Assembly (NCBI GenBank): GCA_020353115.1
Contig: CP070687.1
Location: forward strand, 299,066-304,877
From: Bacteroidales bacterium
GTDB taxonomy: Bacteria > Bacteroidota > Bacteroidia > Bacteroidales > VadinHA17
DNA: 5,812 nt
Direction: 5' to 3'
The position numbers were made by a program, and so were the translations under genes. The notes beneath the pieces are model-generated. The model had not been told where the DNA came from and searched no databases. It saw nothing but the letters and a program-made list of their open reading frames with translations. How positions within the stretch are numbered: position 1 is the first letter of the stretch; each line of letters opens with the position of its first letter. Positions 1 to 5,512 of the stretch are shown piece after piece.

Positions 1-1086
1 GCAACCGCAATTTTCACATTTGGCCTGGGTTTAATCATCATGAAATCCTTAGCCTTAAAAGGTCAACATGTAAAGATCCCGATATTATATCATCCGCTCT
101 ATCCTTATTTATCCGTTTCATTGCTTCTGTTTGGCCTTGTTTTCATTCAAATAACCCAATCCGCTGTCCTTCGGCTGATATTGTTTTTTTATCTGGGAAT
201 TCTTTTAATAATTATGGTATTGGTCGAACCGCTTAAAAAGGGGTACAATGCTTTTTTCACCAACAGAACAGCTAGGAACCTAAAGCCCTTAACCTTTCTT
301 CAAATTTTCCAAACATTATGGACCTATTTTGTCCTTGCATTCGGAAGTATTTTGCTGGGGATTCTCGGACTTCTGTTTTATGGTATGGTTTTTCTGAATA
401 TTGAAAAGCGTAAATCGATATTTCATTTTTGTCTGATGGTATATTGCAAATTCTATATCTGGATAATCCCAGTCAGGATAACAATGTTAAATCCAATGCT
501 GGAAGACTTTAAAAAACCTGCCGTGATTATCAGTAACCATCAATCCCTGATCGATATGCCTATATTAATCAGAATGTATTACAAGTTTATTATTCTGACA
601 AACGATTGGGTATACAACTCACCTATTTTCGGACATATTTCAAAGCTTGCAGATTTCTATCCTGTAACAGCAGGCATTGACAAGATTATGGATAAATTGA
701 AATCACGGATAGAGGCAGGTTATTCAATTATTATCCTGCCAGAAGGGACCAGATCATTAACCAATGAAATACAGCGTTTTCACCGGGGTGCATTTTATAT
801 TGCTGAGAAGCTGCGGCTCGATATCATACCAATACTCATATGCGGTACCGGTGATATCCTAAAAAAGGGAGAGTTTTGGGGGGGAAGCAATCATATTATC
901 CAGCGGATTTATAAGCGAATATCCTTTGATGATCCGGAATTTGGATCCTCCTATTCAAAACGGCCAAAATTAATACGGAAATACTTGACCGGAGAATTTG
1001 AAAAACTTATGAAGGAGTATAATTCCATAAGATCTCTTCGTAAGAAACAGATTTCCGGGAAAGAAAAACTGACAGGATACCGGTAA
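1..1086 (+). CDS. C-terminal part of a probable MMPL-exporter/lysophospholipid acyltransferase fusion (5' truncated)
   Basis: The frame is open from base 1 to the TAA at 1084-1086 (361 residues visible). The first ATG, at 40, lies inside a hydrophobic stretch, so it is probably an internal Met and the true start lies outside the window. Numbering from that Met, hydrophobic segments lie near residues 22-40, 43-63 and 93-118. A PlsC-type acyltransferase domain follows: NHQSLID at 166-172 (the NHx4D catalytic motif), LPEGTRS at 233-239, and an IPI block at 263-265. Such domains transfer an acyl chain from acyl-CoA or acyl-ACP to a lysolipid or related hydroxyl at the inner membrane. The linker and the wording around NDWVYNSP (188-195) and ADFYPV (204-209) resemble Bacteroidota proteins that fuse an MMPL/RND exporter to an acyltransferase and sometimes to a methyltransferase. 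No methyltransferase domain follows here. The acyltransferase call is firm; the exporter half is inferred. Confidence 0.82.
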   Translation, partial: ATAIFTFGLGLIIMKSLALKGQHVKIPILYHPLYPYLSVSLLLFGLVFIQITQSAVLRLILFFYLGILLIIMVLVEPLKKGYNAFFTNRTARNLKPLTFLQIFQTLWTYFVLAFGSILLGILGLLFYGMVFLNIEKRKSIFHFCLMVYCKFYIWIIPVRITMLNPMLEDFKKPAVIISNHQSLIDMPILIRMYYKFIILTNDWVYNSPIFGHISKLADFYPVTAGIDKIMDKLKSRIEAGYSIIILPEGTRSLTNEIQRFHRGAFYIAEKLRLDIIPILICGTGDILKKGEFWGGSNHIIQRIYKRISFDDPEFGSSYSKRPKLIRKYLTGEFEKLMKEYNSIRSLRKKQISGKEKLTGYR

Positions 1087-1126
1087 AGAAGATATTTACA
1101 TCGAATTCCTCTTTTCAGGCAAAACA

Positions 1127-2464
1127 TTAAATTACATCGGTTCCTTTTTTTATCAGCCACAGTTTCCCGACTTCACAGTGAAATTCATCAGCGGGCAGGT
1201 TTGTTTTTGTAACACAATTGAAGAAATTATACTTAGACAGATCGTGATCCACTATATCGTCTGCCATTTCGTGATATAACGGAGTTCCAGGCATCGGGGT
1301 CAGAATAGTATATCCGGCGTAGCTCACCCTATGGGAATTAGCATATTCTGCCAGCGCCTGAAAGTCATCGTGTACATAATATCCCGGTATTACATAATTG
1401 CCACGTAGCTTTACGCCGTTTTGATGGAAAATACGAATTGATTCTTCAATGATACCTGCCGGTGATTTTTTGTTATAATTTTCAAGTTCTTCATCCCTGA
1501 ACGATTCAAACCCGCATATGACCACTTTCAGGCCGGATTTGGCAAGCTTTTCAATGAGTTTCGGATGATCAACGGCGGTATCGGCCCGGATATCCATAAT
1601 GAATTCTTTCTGAATTCCTTCTTCCCTGATTCGATCAAAAAGTTTTTCAATAAATTTTACATTCACAATGGTATTTGCATCGGCAAACCGGACAATTGAA
1701 TAATCAATCATTTTCAGTTCCGTTAGTATGCTTTCCAGATCCCGCTGGTAGAATTTATTTTCGAATTCACACCAGATGGAACAGAAAGTACATCTATAGG
1801 GACAACCGAGTGAAGTAAAAATATACGTAGAGGGATCGACATTTTTCCCGACCTTGTAGGTTGATCTCCACCGGTCGAGAAGACTTCTGTCGGGCATCAG
1901 AAAATTTTCCTTTGCGGCATCCCAGGATCCCGGTTTTCCTTTGGACTGAATATGACCTTCCGGGGTATTAATAATGATACCCGGAACATTGTGATAGGCC
2001 CGACCTCTCTCTTTGGTTTTAACTATCTCTCTGAATTTATTTCCTGCCTGTCCGGGGCAAACGATATCGACAACAGGATTGGTAAAATCCCCGGGGCACA
2101 ATGTCGTGTGAAGGCCTCCGGCAACGGTGAGAATGGTTGGATCAAATTCCTTGACGGTCCGGAAAATCTCGAGAGCAGCGTAAAATTCAGAAGTAATGAT
2201 TGTGATTCCTACAATATCGGGATTGCTTTCTTTCAACAACCTCAGGGTAAGTTCATGAAGATTTGGGGTATTGGGATCGAGATCATATTCACCCTTCATA
2301 TCAAAAAGTGAAAAATCATAATCACATACTGCGGCAGCAATAGTAAGCAATCCCAGTGGGGGCCCGATCAGTTTTTTATGAATGAATTTCTTTGCTTCTT
2401 CAGGGGCATAATCGAGGATTTTATTTTGAGGAGAGCGCGGCGGATTTATCAGAAGTATCTTCAT
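1127..2464 (-). CDS. B12-binding domain / radical SAM enzyme
   Basis: A 445-residue protein with the order typical of class B (cobalamin-dependent) radical SAM enzymes. The N-terminus, MKILLINPP, is the usual opening of this family. PPLGLLTIAA (about 35-44) and a GGLHTT segment (about 116-121) mark the Rossmann-like B12-binding half. The [4Fe-4S] motif GCPYRCTFC has CxxxCxxC cysteines at 221, 225 and 228. The later segments GFES (about 318-321) and TPMPGTPLY (about 389-397) fit the radical SAM barrel and its C-terminal end. A DxHxxG cobalamin motif is not seen, as in many members, so cofactor binding is inferred. Reactions in the family include methylation of unactivated carbons and ring rearrangements; the substrate cannot be read from the sequence. 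I chose ATG at 2462-2464 because MKILLINPP is the family start; the frame also has an in-frame TTG five codons upstream. The gene converges on the acyltransferase gene with a 40 bp gap. Confidence 0.88.
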   Translation of the reverse strand: MKILLINPPRSPQNKILDYAPEEAKKFIHKKLIGPPLGLLTIAAAVCDYDFSLFDMKGEYDLDPNTPNLHELTLRLLKESNPDIVGITIITSEFYAALEIFRTVKEFDPTILTVAGGLHTTLCPGDFTNPVVDIVCPGQAGNKFREIVKTKERGRAYHNVPGIIINTPEGHIQSKGKPGSWDAAKENFLMPDRSLLDRWRSTYKVGKNVDPSTYIFTSLGCPYRCTFCSIWCEFENKFYQRDLESILTELKMIDYSIVRFADANTIVNVKFIEKLFDRIREEGIQKEFIMDIRADTAVDHPKLIEKLAKSGLKVVICGFESFRDEELENYNKKSPAGIIEESIRIFHQNGVKLRGNYVIPGYYVHDDFQALAEYANSHRVSYAGYTILTPMPGTPLYHEMADDIVDHDLSKYNFFNCVTKTNLPADEFHCEVGKLWLIKKGTDVI

Positions 2465-2754
2465 CGTTCGATCAGGCAAATATGACCATTCGGGGTTATA
2501 TCACTAATTCTTTCTTCCTCACGGATACTGTCAGGCATCAAAGATTGAATACCCTGATTTTATTCTTTCGTAATTTGGATTATATCCATTAACAGGCAAC
2601 TACATCCACTGTATTGTTCTTACTTTCGGATACCAACTTTGATTTCCATCCTTGATCCGGACAGGTCCTATTCACAGGGACAAAGGCAAGGAGAGAAAGA
2701 ATATAGGCATTTAATTTCACCTATATAACCTCATATTTTTAGGGTATACGATTC
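2465..2754. other. Intergenic stretch with no supported gene
   Basis: These 290 bases separate the radical SAM gene from the secreted-protein gene upstream of it on the same strand, and should hold the radical SAM promoter. I found no good TAnnTTTG element on the minus strand and no strong hairpin with a T-run. The only reading frame of note is a 25-codon minus-strand frame (2461-2538) whose TGA overlaps the ATG of the radical SAM gene. It is described as a finding and is not called as a gene. Confidence 0.5.
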
Positions 2755-3369
2755 CTAAAATGCTTTTTTTGCCAGCCAGGCACCCAATTCCTTACCGCAT
2801 TTAGCATAGGCTTCCCCTATGCGGATTCCGGTATCAAAATCCTCATTCCCAAATGTCCTGCCGGGATTATTCTTGGAAATAATGAGAGCTTTCACATTTT
2901 CCGGATTAGCCGTTTCGACAAATATGGCCTCCACATTGATCTTAGCCGGTTTTTTGCTGATATAAATGTTATATCCGGGTTCTGTGAATGTTGTTTTAAG
3001 GATTAAGGTATACGAAGCATCATCGTTTTCCGGTCCGACATAAACTCCGGGTTTCTCAAGATATTTGTTCAACAGCTCTTCAAATGAGGGTTGAAATCTT
3101 GCTTTCCTGTCTCCTATCCATGCTTCCTTCCACTGCTCACCCCTTCCGGTTCCCGGATATTTTTTATCATATTCATCCACTTTCTTGTTCACATAATCTT
3201 CCTCTTTGTCAAACTTTCCGACCGCCATATTACTGTAGTCGTATTCGATGTCAATGAATTTTTCACCTTTCAAAAAATCAAGGTCTCCTGATTTTAAAAC
3301 GATTTTCTGGGCAGATAACGCAGTACCTGCCAACAGAATGATTCCCAGTGCAAAACATATTTTTTTCAT
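2755..3369 (-). CDS. Secreted protein of unknown function
   Basis: A 204-residue protein starting MKK, with a hydrophobic core at residues 5-18 and a signal peptidase I site expected after ALSA (residue 20). The cysteine at residue 5 is too early and lacks a lipobox, so a soluble periplasmic or exported protein is more likely than a lipoprotein. The mature N-terminal half is rich in charged residues (Lys, Asp, Glu) with a repeated-looking Lys/Glu/Tyr segment at 53-71 and WKEAWIGDRKARF at 80-92. The C-terminal half alternates short hydrophobic strands (119-127, 133-137, 144-151, 159-165) and ends in a likely helix (184-203) with the single mature cysteine at 191. I do not recognise a named family. 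The C-terminal half loosely recalls small DUF4410-like envelope proteins, but this is a weak impression. A putative promoter lies about 40 bp upstream, so it is probably transcribed on its own. Confidence 0.8.
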   Translation of the reverse strand: MKKICFALGIILLAGTALSAQKIVLKSGDLDFLKGEKFIDIEYDYSNMAVGKFDKEEDYVNKKVDEYDKKYPGTGRGEQWKEAWIGDRKARFQPSFEELLNKYLEKPGVYVGPENDDASYTLILKTTFTEPGYNIYISKKPAKINVEAIFVETANPENVKALIISKNNPGRTFGNEDFDTGIRIGEAYAKCGKELGAWLAKKAF

Positions 3370-3404
3370 GGTTCTTGTGTGTAATGGTTAATAATACTAT
3401 CGGG

Positions 3405-3434
3405 CAATGTAATTATTTTTTTAGTTTTCTTCAA
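3405..3434 (-). promoter_or_regulatory. Putative Bacteroidota-type promoter for the secreted-protein gene
   Basis: On the minus strand, TTG (3432-3434) is followed after 20 bases by TACATTG (3405-3411). This approximates the phylum's -33 TTTG and -7 TAnnTTTG elements with one T missing in the -7 box. Transcription would begin near 3400, about 30 bases before the ATG at 3369. The intervening DNA is A/T-rich. The match is imperfect and the call is tentative. Confidence 0.3.
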
Positions 3435-3466
3435 GGGATATACCGGCTGTTCTGTTTAGCTTTCAG

Positions 3467-4612
3467 TCAGCGGTAAATGATACGTATAAAATCTTTTGCG
3501 TTATCGAAGTGAGGCGGAATTACCATGTTCCCATTCCGGTCTGTAAATCCCCATCTGCCATTTTGGCGAACAGCGGCATATCCGTTTGAAAAATCCCTTG
3601 CTCTTTCAAATTCTGGTTGAATGATCCAGTTGCCGTTTATATCTATAAATCCCCAGTTTCCGCGTAATTCAGTCCTGGCTAATCCCTCATGGAACGGATG
3701 ATGTATAATATACAATTCACCTTCTCCCAATAATTCACCATTCGTATTAATATAACACCACTGTCCGGCTTTTTTAACCAATCCTATCCCATCGGAAAAA
3801 TTTTTTGCGTCCTGGAATCGGGGTTCGATAACCCAATTGCCGGTTTTGTCGATGTATCCCCAGGTTTTATTTTGCCTTACGGGTGCCAGTCCTTCCGTAA
3901 ATTTCCTCATTTTTGAATATTGAGGTGGTATAATGACTTCACCTTCTGTATTTACAAATCCCCATAATTTCGATTTTACGACCGGTGCCATACCATCTGA
4001 AAAATCATGTTTGAGTTCAATATCGTCGGGGACAGGAAGAAAGGTATTGGTAATTGAAAGGTACCTGAATCCTTTGGTGGTTTTAACCAGAGCCACACCG
4101 TCATGGAAATCCTTGGCTATGAGAAAAGAGGGTTCAATAATCCGGTTCCCGTATTTATCAATATATCCCCAGTATGTACCGGTTTTTACGGCAGCATATC
4201 CCTCACTGAAATCCCGTGCATCATCATAAACAGGTTGAATTGCCCATTCTCCCGTTTGGTTAATATACCCCCACAAGGCGTTCTCTTCAACCCGGCCCAG
4301 GCCTTCGGAAAAATTGTAACGGACCGTATACGGTTTTCCTTCACTGATCATTTCAGCCTCTCCATTCATATAGTGCCATTCCCCGAGATATTTAACGAGC
4401 GCCACTCCGTCGACAAACTTCTTGGCTCCCTCAAAACCGGGTTCGATGATCCACTTCCCTGTGGGATCAATAAAGCCCCATTTACCATTCGATTCAACCT
4501 CCACCAATATTTTGTCGGTCGGGATGTTAACTTTACGCTGGGCAAAAAGTGCAAACGGTAAAAGAAACAAAAGGCTGCAGACCCAGATAATGCATTTCTG
4601 TATCCTTTTCAT
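3467..4612 (-). CDS. Secreted WG-repeat protein
   Basis: A 381-residue protein with a signal peptide (hydrophobic core about residues 7-22, cleavage expected after FALFAQ, near 24-25). It is then almost wholly built of ten WG-type beta repeats of 34-35 residues, starting at residues 45, 79, 114, 148, 182, 217, 251, 285, 320 and 354. Seven units carry the canonical WG(F/Y) start with a following G and an I-x-P near the middle. Units 2, 5 and 8 are degenerate, each 35 residues long, starting WHY, FRY and WCY. The last unit is cut short after AKDF and ends IRIIYR; other frames downstream do not restore the repeat, so this looks like the natural end and not a frameshift. WG-repeat proteins are common in Bacteroidota and are thought to be surface or periplasmic binding scaffolds; no enzymatic residues are evident. 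Only 36 bp separate it from the small membrane gene upstream, so co-transcription is likely. Confidence 0.92.
   Translation of the reverse strand: MKRIQKCIIWVCSLLFLLPFALFAQRKVNIPTDKILVEVESNGKWGFIDPTGKWIIEPGFEGAKKFVDGVALVKYLGEWHYMNGEAEMISEGKPYTVRYNFSEGLGRVEENALWGYINQTGEWAIQPVYDDARDFSEGYAAVKTGTYWGYIDKYGNRIIEPSFLIAKDFHDGVALVKTTKGFRYLSITNTFLPVPDDIELKHDFSDGMAPVVKSKLWGFVNTEGEVIIPPQYSKMRKFTEGLAPVRQNKTWGYIDKTGNWVIEPRFQDAKNFSDGIGLVKKAGQWCYINTNGELLGEGELYIIHHPFHEGLARTELRGNWGFIDINGNWIIQPEFERARDFSNGYAAVRQNGRWGFTDRNGNMVIPPHFDNAKDFIRIIYR
3470..4480 (-). repeat. Coding higher-order repeat: three 309 bp copies plus a partial fourth
   Basis: Within the WG-repeat gene, three consecutive units form a super-unit of exactly 103 residues (34+35+34). 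Copies run 4172-4480, 3863-4171 and 3554-3862, with a partial fourth at 3470-3553. Phase-specific residues support this. First-position units share AK-x-F with DG and LVK in the full copies. Third-position units instead have R(D/K)F followed by EG or NG. Middle units all lack the canonical WG start. The similarity is seen at protein level; DNA identity was not measured. Confidence 0.8.
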
Positions 4613-4621
4613 AATATGATT

Positions 4622-4643
4622 GTTAATCGGTTAAACAGTTAAC
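4622..4643 (-). repeat. Three phased TTAAC pentamers upstream of the WG-repeat gene
   Basis: On the minus strand TTAAC occurs three times at exact 8 bp steps (complementary GTTAA at 4622-4626, 4630-4634 and 4638-4642), separated by CGA and TGT. The array ends 10 bases before the ATG of the WG-repeat gene and lies wholly within the 36 bp gap after the small membrane gene. It could be an operator or a translation-level element, or chance in A/T-rich DNA. Confidence 0.4.
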
Positions 4644-4648
4644 GATGG

Positions 4649-4825
4649 TCAAAAGAAATTTATATAAAGTGCCAGCAGTCCATGAATAAATGCTCCGACT
4701 GCCAATGCAATTCCAAAGAACCTGTGATTTTTAATTGAAATCCGGATCACTTTAAGGCCGCTTAAAAGCTGGATTAATACCAGGATCAGATTAACAATTC
4801 CCAGAATGATGATTAAAATATACAT
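4649..4825 (-). CDS. Small two-helix membrane protein with a histidine pair
   Basis: An ATG at 4823-4825 opens a 58-codon frame ending in TGA at 4649-4651. The protein begins MYILIIILGI. It has two clear hydrophobic segments (residues 2-24 and 36-57) joined by a basic loop (K25, R28, K32, H34, R35), so an inner-membrane hairpin is likely, with the loop in the cytoplasm by the positive-inside rule. H34 and H48 flank or lie in the second helix, 14 residues apart, in the pattern HRFFGIAL...IHGLL. This recalls the heme-binding helices of cytochrome b561-like and DUF4405-like families, although here there would be only half a bundle. The composition is strongly membrane-protein-like and unlikely for random sequence. 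It lies between the superoxide-reductase-like gene (188 bp gap) and the WG-repeat gene (36 bp gap). I cannot name a family. Confidence 0.72.
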   Translation of the reverse strand: MYILIIILGIVNLILVLIQLLSGLKVIRISIKNHRFFGIALAVGAFIHGLLALYINFF

Positions 4826-4922
4826 ACGACTATAGGTTTAATTTTTTCAAATACAAGAATTACGGAACAGGGCAGAATCAAATTGCTTCCCGGATCACAT
4901 ATTATTTGCCCTGCACTCCAAT

Positions 4923-4985
4923 CCTTTTCGGTTTGACCTTTCCGGTTTGATTTTACTGACAATAATTTTGAGGTTAACCGAAAAG
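4923..4985. repeat. Intergenic 14 bp tandem repeat inside an inverted repeat
   Basis: Two adjacent 14 bp copies (4923-4936 and 4937-4950, 13 of 14 identical, both ending CGGTTTGA) are followed by an inverted partner. CTTTTCGGTT at 4924-4933 is perfectly complementary to AACCGAAAAG at 4976-4985. The stem can extend by four pairs (ACCT/AGGT) across a small internal loop. It sits 28 bases beyond the stop of the superoxide-reductase-like gene and could be its transcript-end hairpin, but no T-run follows on the minus strand. Confidence 0.45.
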
Positions 4986-5013
4986 ATCAACCCGGGGAAT
5001 TTCAGTATTTTAT

Positions 5014-5388
5014 CTACTTCAGTTCAATTATCATTTCTTCTGCTCCTGCACTTCCATGCTTATTGCAATTTCCCTTTATCTCGATCTTAGATTTTTCGTT
5101 AACGACAAACTTATATTCGAGAGTAAAGTTTCCTGCCTCAGGCCTCTCATTTTTGGTATATTCCCATCGCTTCACTTCTTTGTCGTTGACTTTCAGGTAG
5201 ATCCAATCGGTAAAATGACCGGCAGTATTTCCCATGTGTTTTACATTAATTGTTATGAGAACTTCGGTTCCTTTATCGACCTCCTTCGGAGCATTAATAC
5301 TTACTGAAGTTTTGTTTGCCATTCCGGTTCCGGGAAGGATTAAGAACAGGAATACAGGTAAAATGATTTTTGGGATCATTTTTTTCAT
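5014..5388 (-). CDS. Secreted desulfoferrodoxin / superoxide-reductase-like domain protein
   Basis: A 124-residue protein with a signal peptide (basic MKKMIPK start, hydrophobic core 8-19, cleavage expected after TGMA at 21-24). The mature ~100 residues match the beta-sandwich of desulfoferrodoxin/neelaredoxin. H51 and H58 precede DWIYL (61-65), which fits the HPN...HHI-x-WI segment of superoxide reductases. GNCNKHG at 106-112 gives C108 and H111 with the Cys-x2-His spacing of the iron-binding end. In Pyrococcus superoxide reductase the Fe ligands are H16, H41, H47, C111 and H114. The equivalent of H16 (in its Glu-Lys-His segment) is absent here, because there is no His between the signal peptide and H51. 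It may be a degenerate superoxide reductase, an iron-binding protein or a related redox carrier. A SoxZ-like sulfur carrier is less likely given the CNxHG motif. It has its own putative promoter upstream. Confidence 0.72.
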   Translation of the reverse strand: MKKMIPKIILPVFLFLILPGTGMANKTSVSINAPKEVDKGTEVLITINVKHMGNTAGHFTDWIYLKVNDKEVKRWEYTKNERPEAGNFTLEYKFVVNEKSKIEIKGNCNKHGSAGAEEMIIELK

Positions 5389-5426
5389 GGTTCCAGGTTT
5401 GATTTACGTTATAAATAGCTGCAAAT

Positions 5427-5458
5427 CAAATTTAGAAAAAAAGTCTGTTTTCATGAAA
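5427..5458 (-). promoter_or_regulatory. Putative Bacteroidota-type promoter for the superoxide-reductase-like gene
   Basis: On the minus strand TAAATTTG (5427-5434) is a full match to the TAnnTTTG -7 element. TTTC at 5455-5458, 20 bases upstream, matches three of four bases of the -33 TTTG element. Transcription would start near 5421, giving a leader of roughly 30 bases before the ATG at 5388. The position in the 124 bp gap after the receptor gene suggests independent expression of the downstream gene. Confidence 0.5.
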
Positions 5459-5512
5459 TGTTATCGGAACCTTGTATTGGTTCAATAAAATCTGCCAATC
5501 AGGCCTATTGTG

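Noticed and set aside
1083..1099. GTAAA / TTTAC hairpin at the end of the acyltransferase gene as a terminator
   Set aside because: A 5 bp A/T-rich stem is too weak and the T-run at 1144-1150 is too far away and within the opposing gene.
951..1160. A 69-codon minus-strand frame overlapping the ends of the acyltransferase and radical SAM genes
   Set aside because: It lies almost wholly antisense to the conserved acyltransferase coding region, has no recognisable domain, and overlaps the tail of the radical SAM gene. It is best explained as a shadow frame.
1952..2311. A 119-codon plus-strand frame opposite the radical SAM gene
   Set aside because: It is fully antisense to the B12-binding half of a well-supported enzyme and shows no domain.
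2477..2484. CATATTTG on the minus strand as a -7 element for the radical SAM gene
   Set aside because: It has a mismatch at the first conserved base, no -33 partner at the right distance, and would leave almost no leader before the ATG.
3933..4561. Long plus-strand frames (98 and 152 codons) opposite the WG-repeat gene
   Set aside because: The repeated codon pattern of the WG units keeps the antisense frames open. Their translations look like reversed repeats and the two overlap each other.
4868..4913. Inverted repeat CAGGGCA / TGCCCTG as a possible terminator or operator
   Set aside because: Only 7 bp per arm with a 32-base loop and no T-run; compatible with chance.
3364..5393. Identical 16-base context GAACCATGAAAAAAAT at the starts of the genes at 3369 and 5388
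   Set aside because: Most of it is the common Met-Lys-Lys signal-peptide start; the shared GAACC could be chance with only two cases.
5467..5483. Hairpin GAACC / GGTTC with a 7-base loop after the receptor gene as a terminator
   Set aside because: The stem is only 5 bp and no T-run follows on the minus strand, so a terminator cannot be supported.
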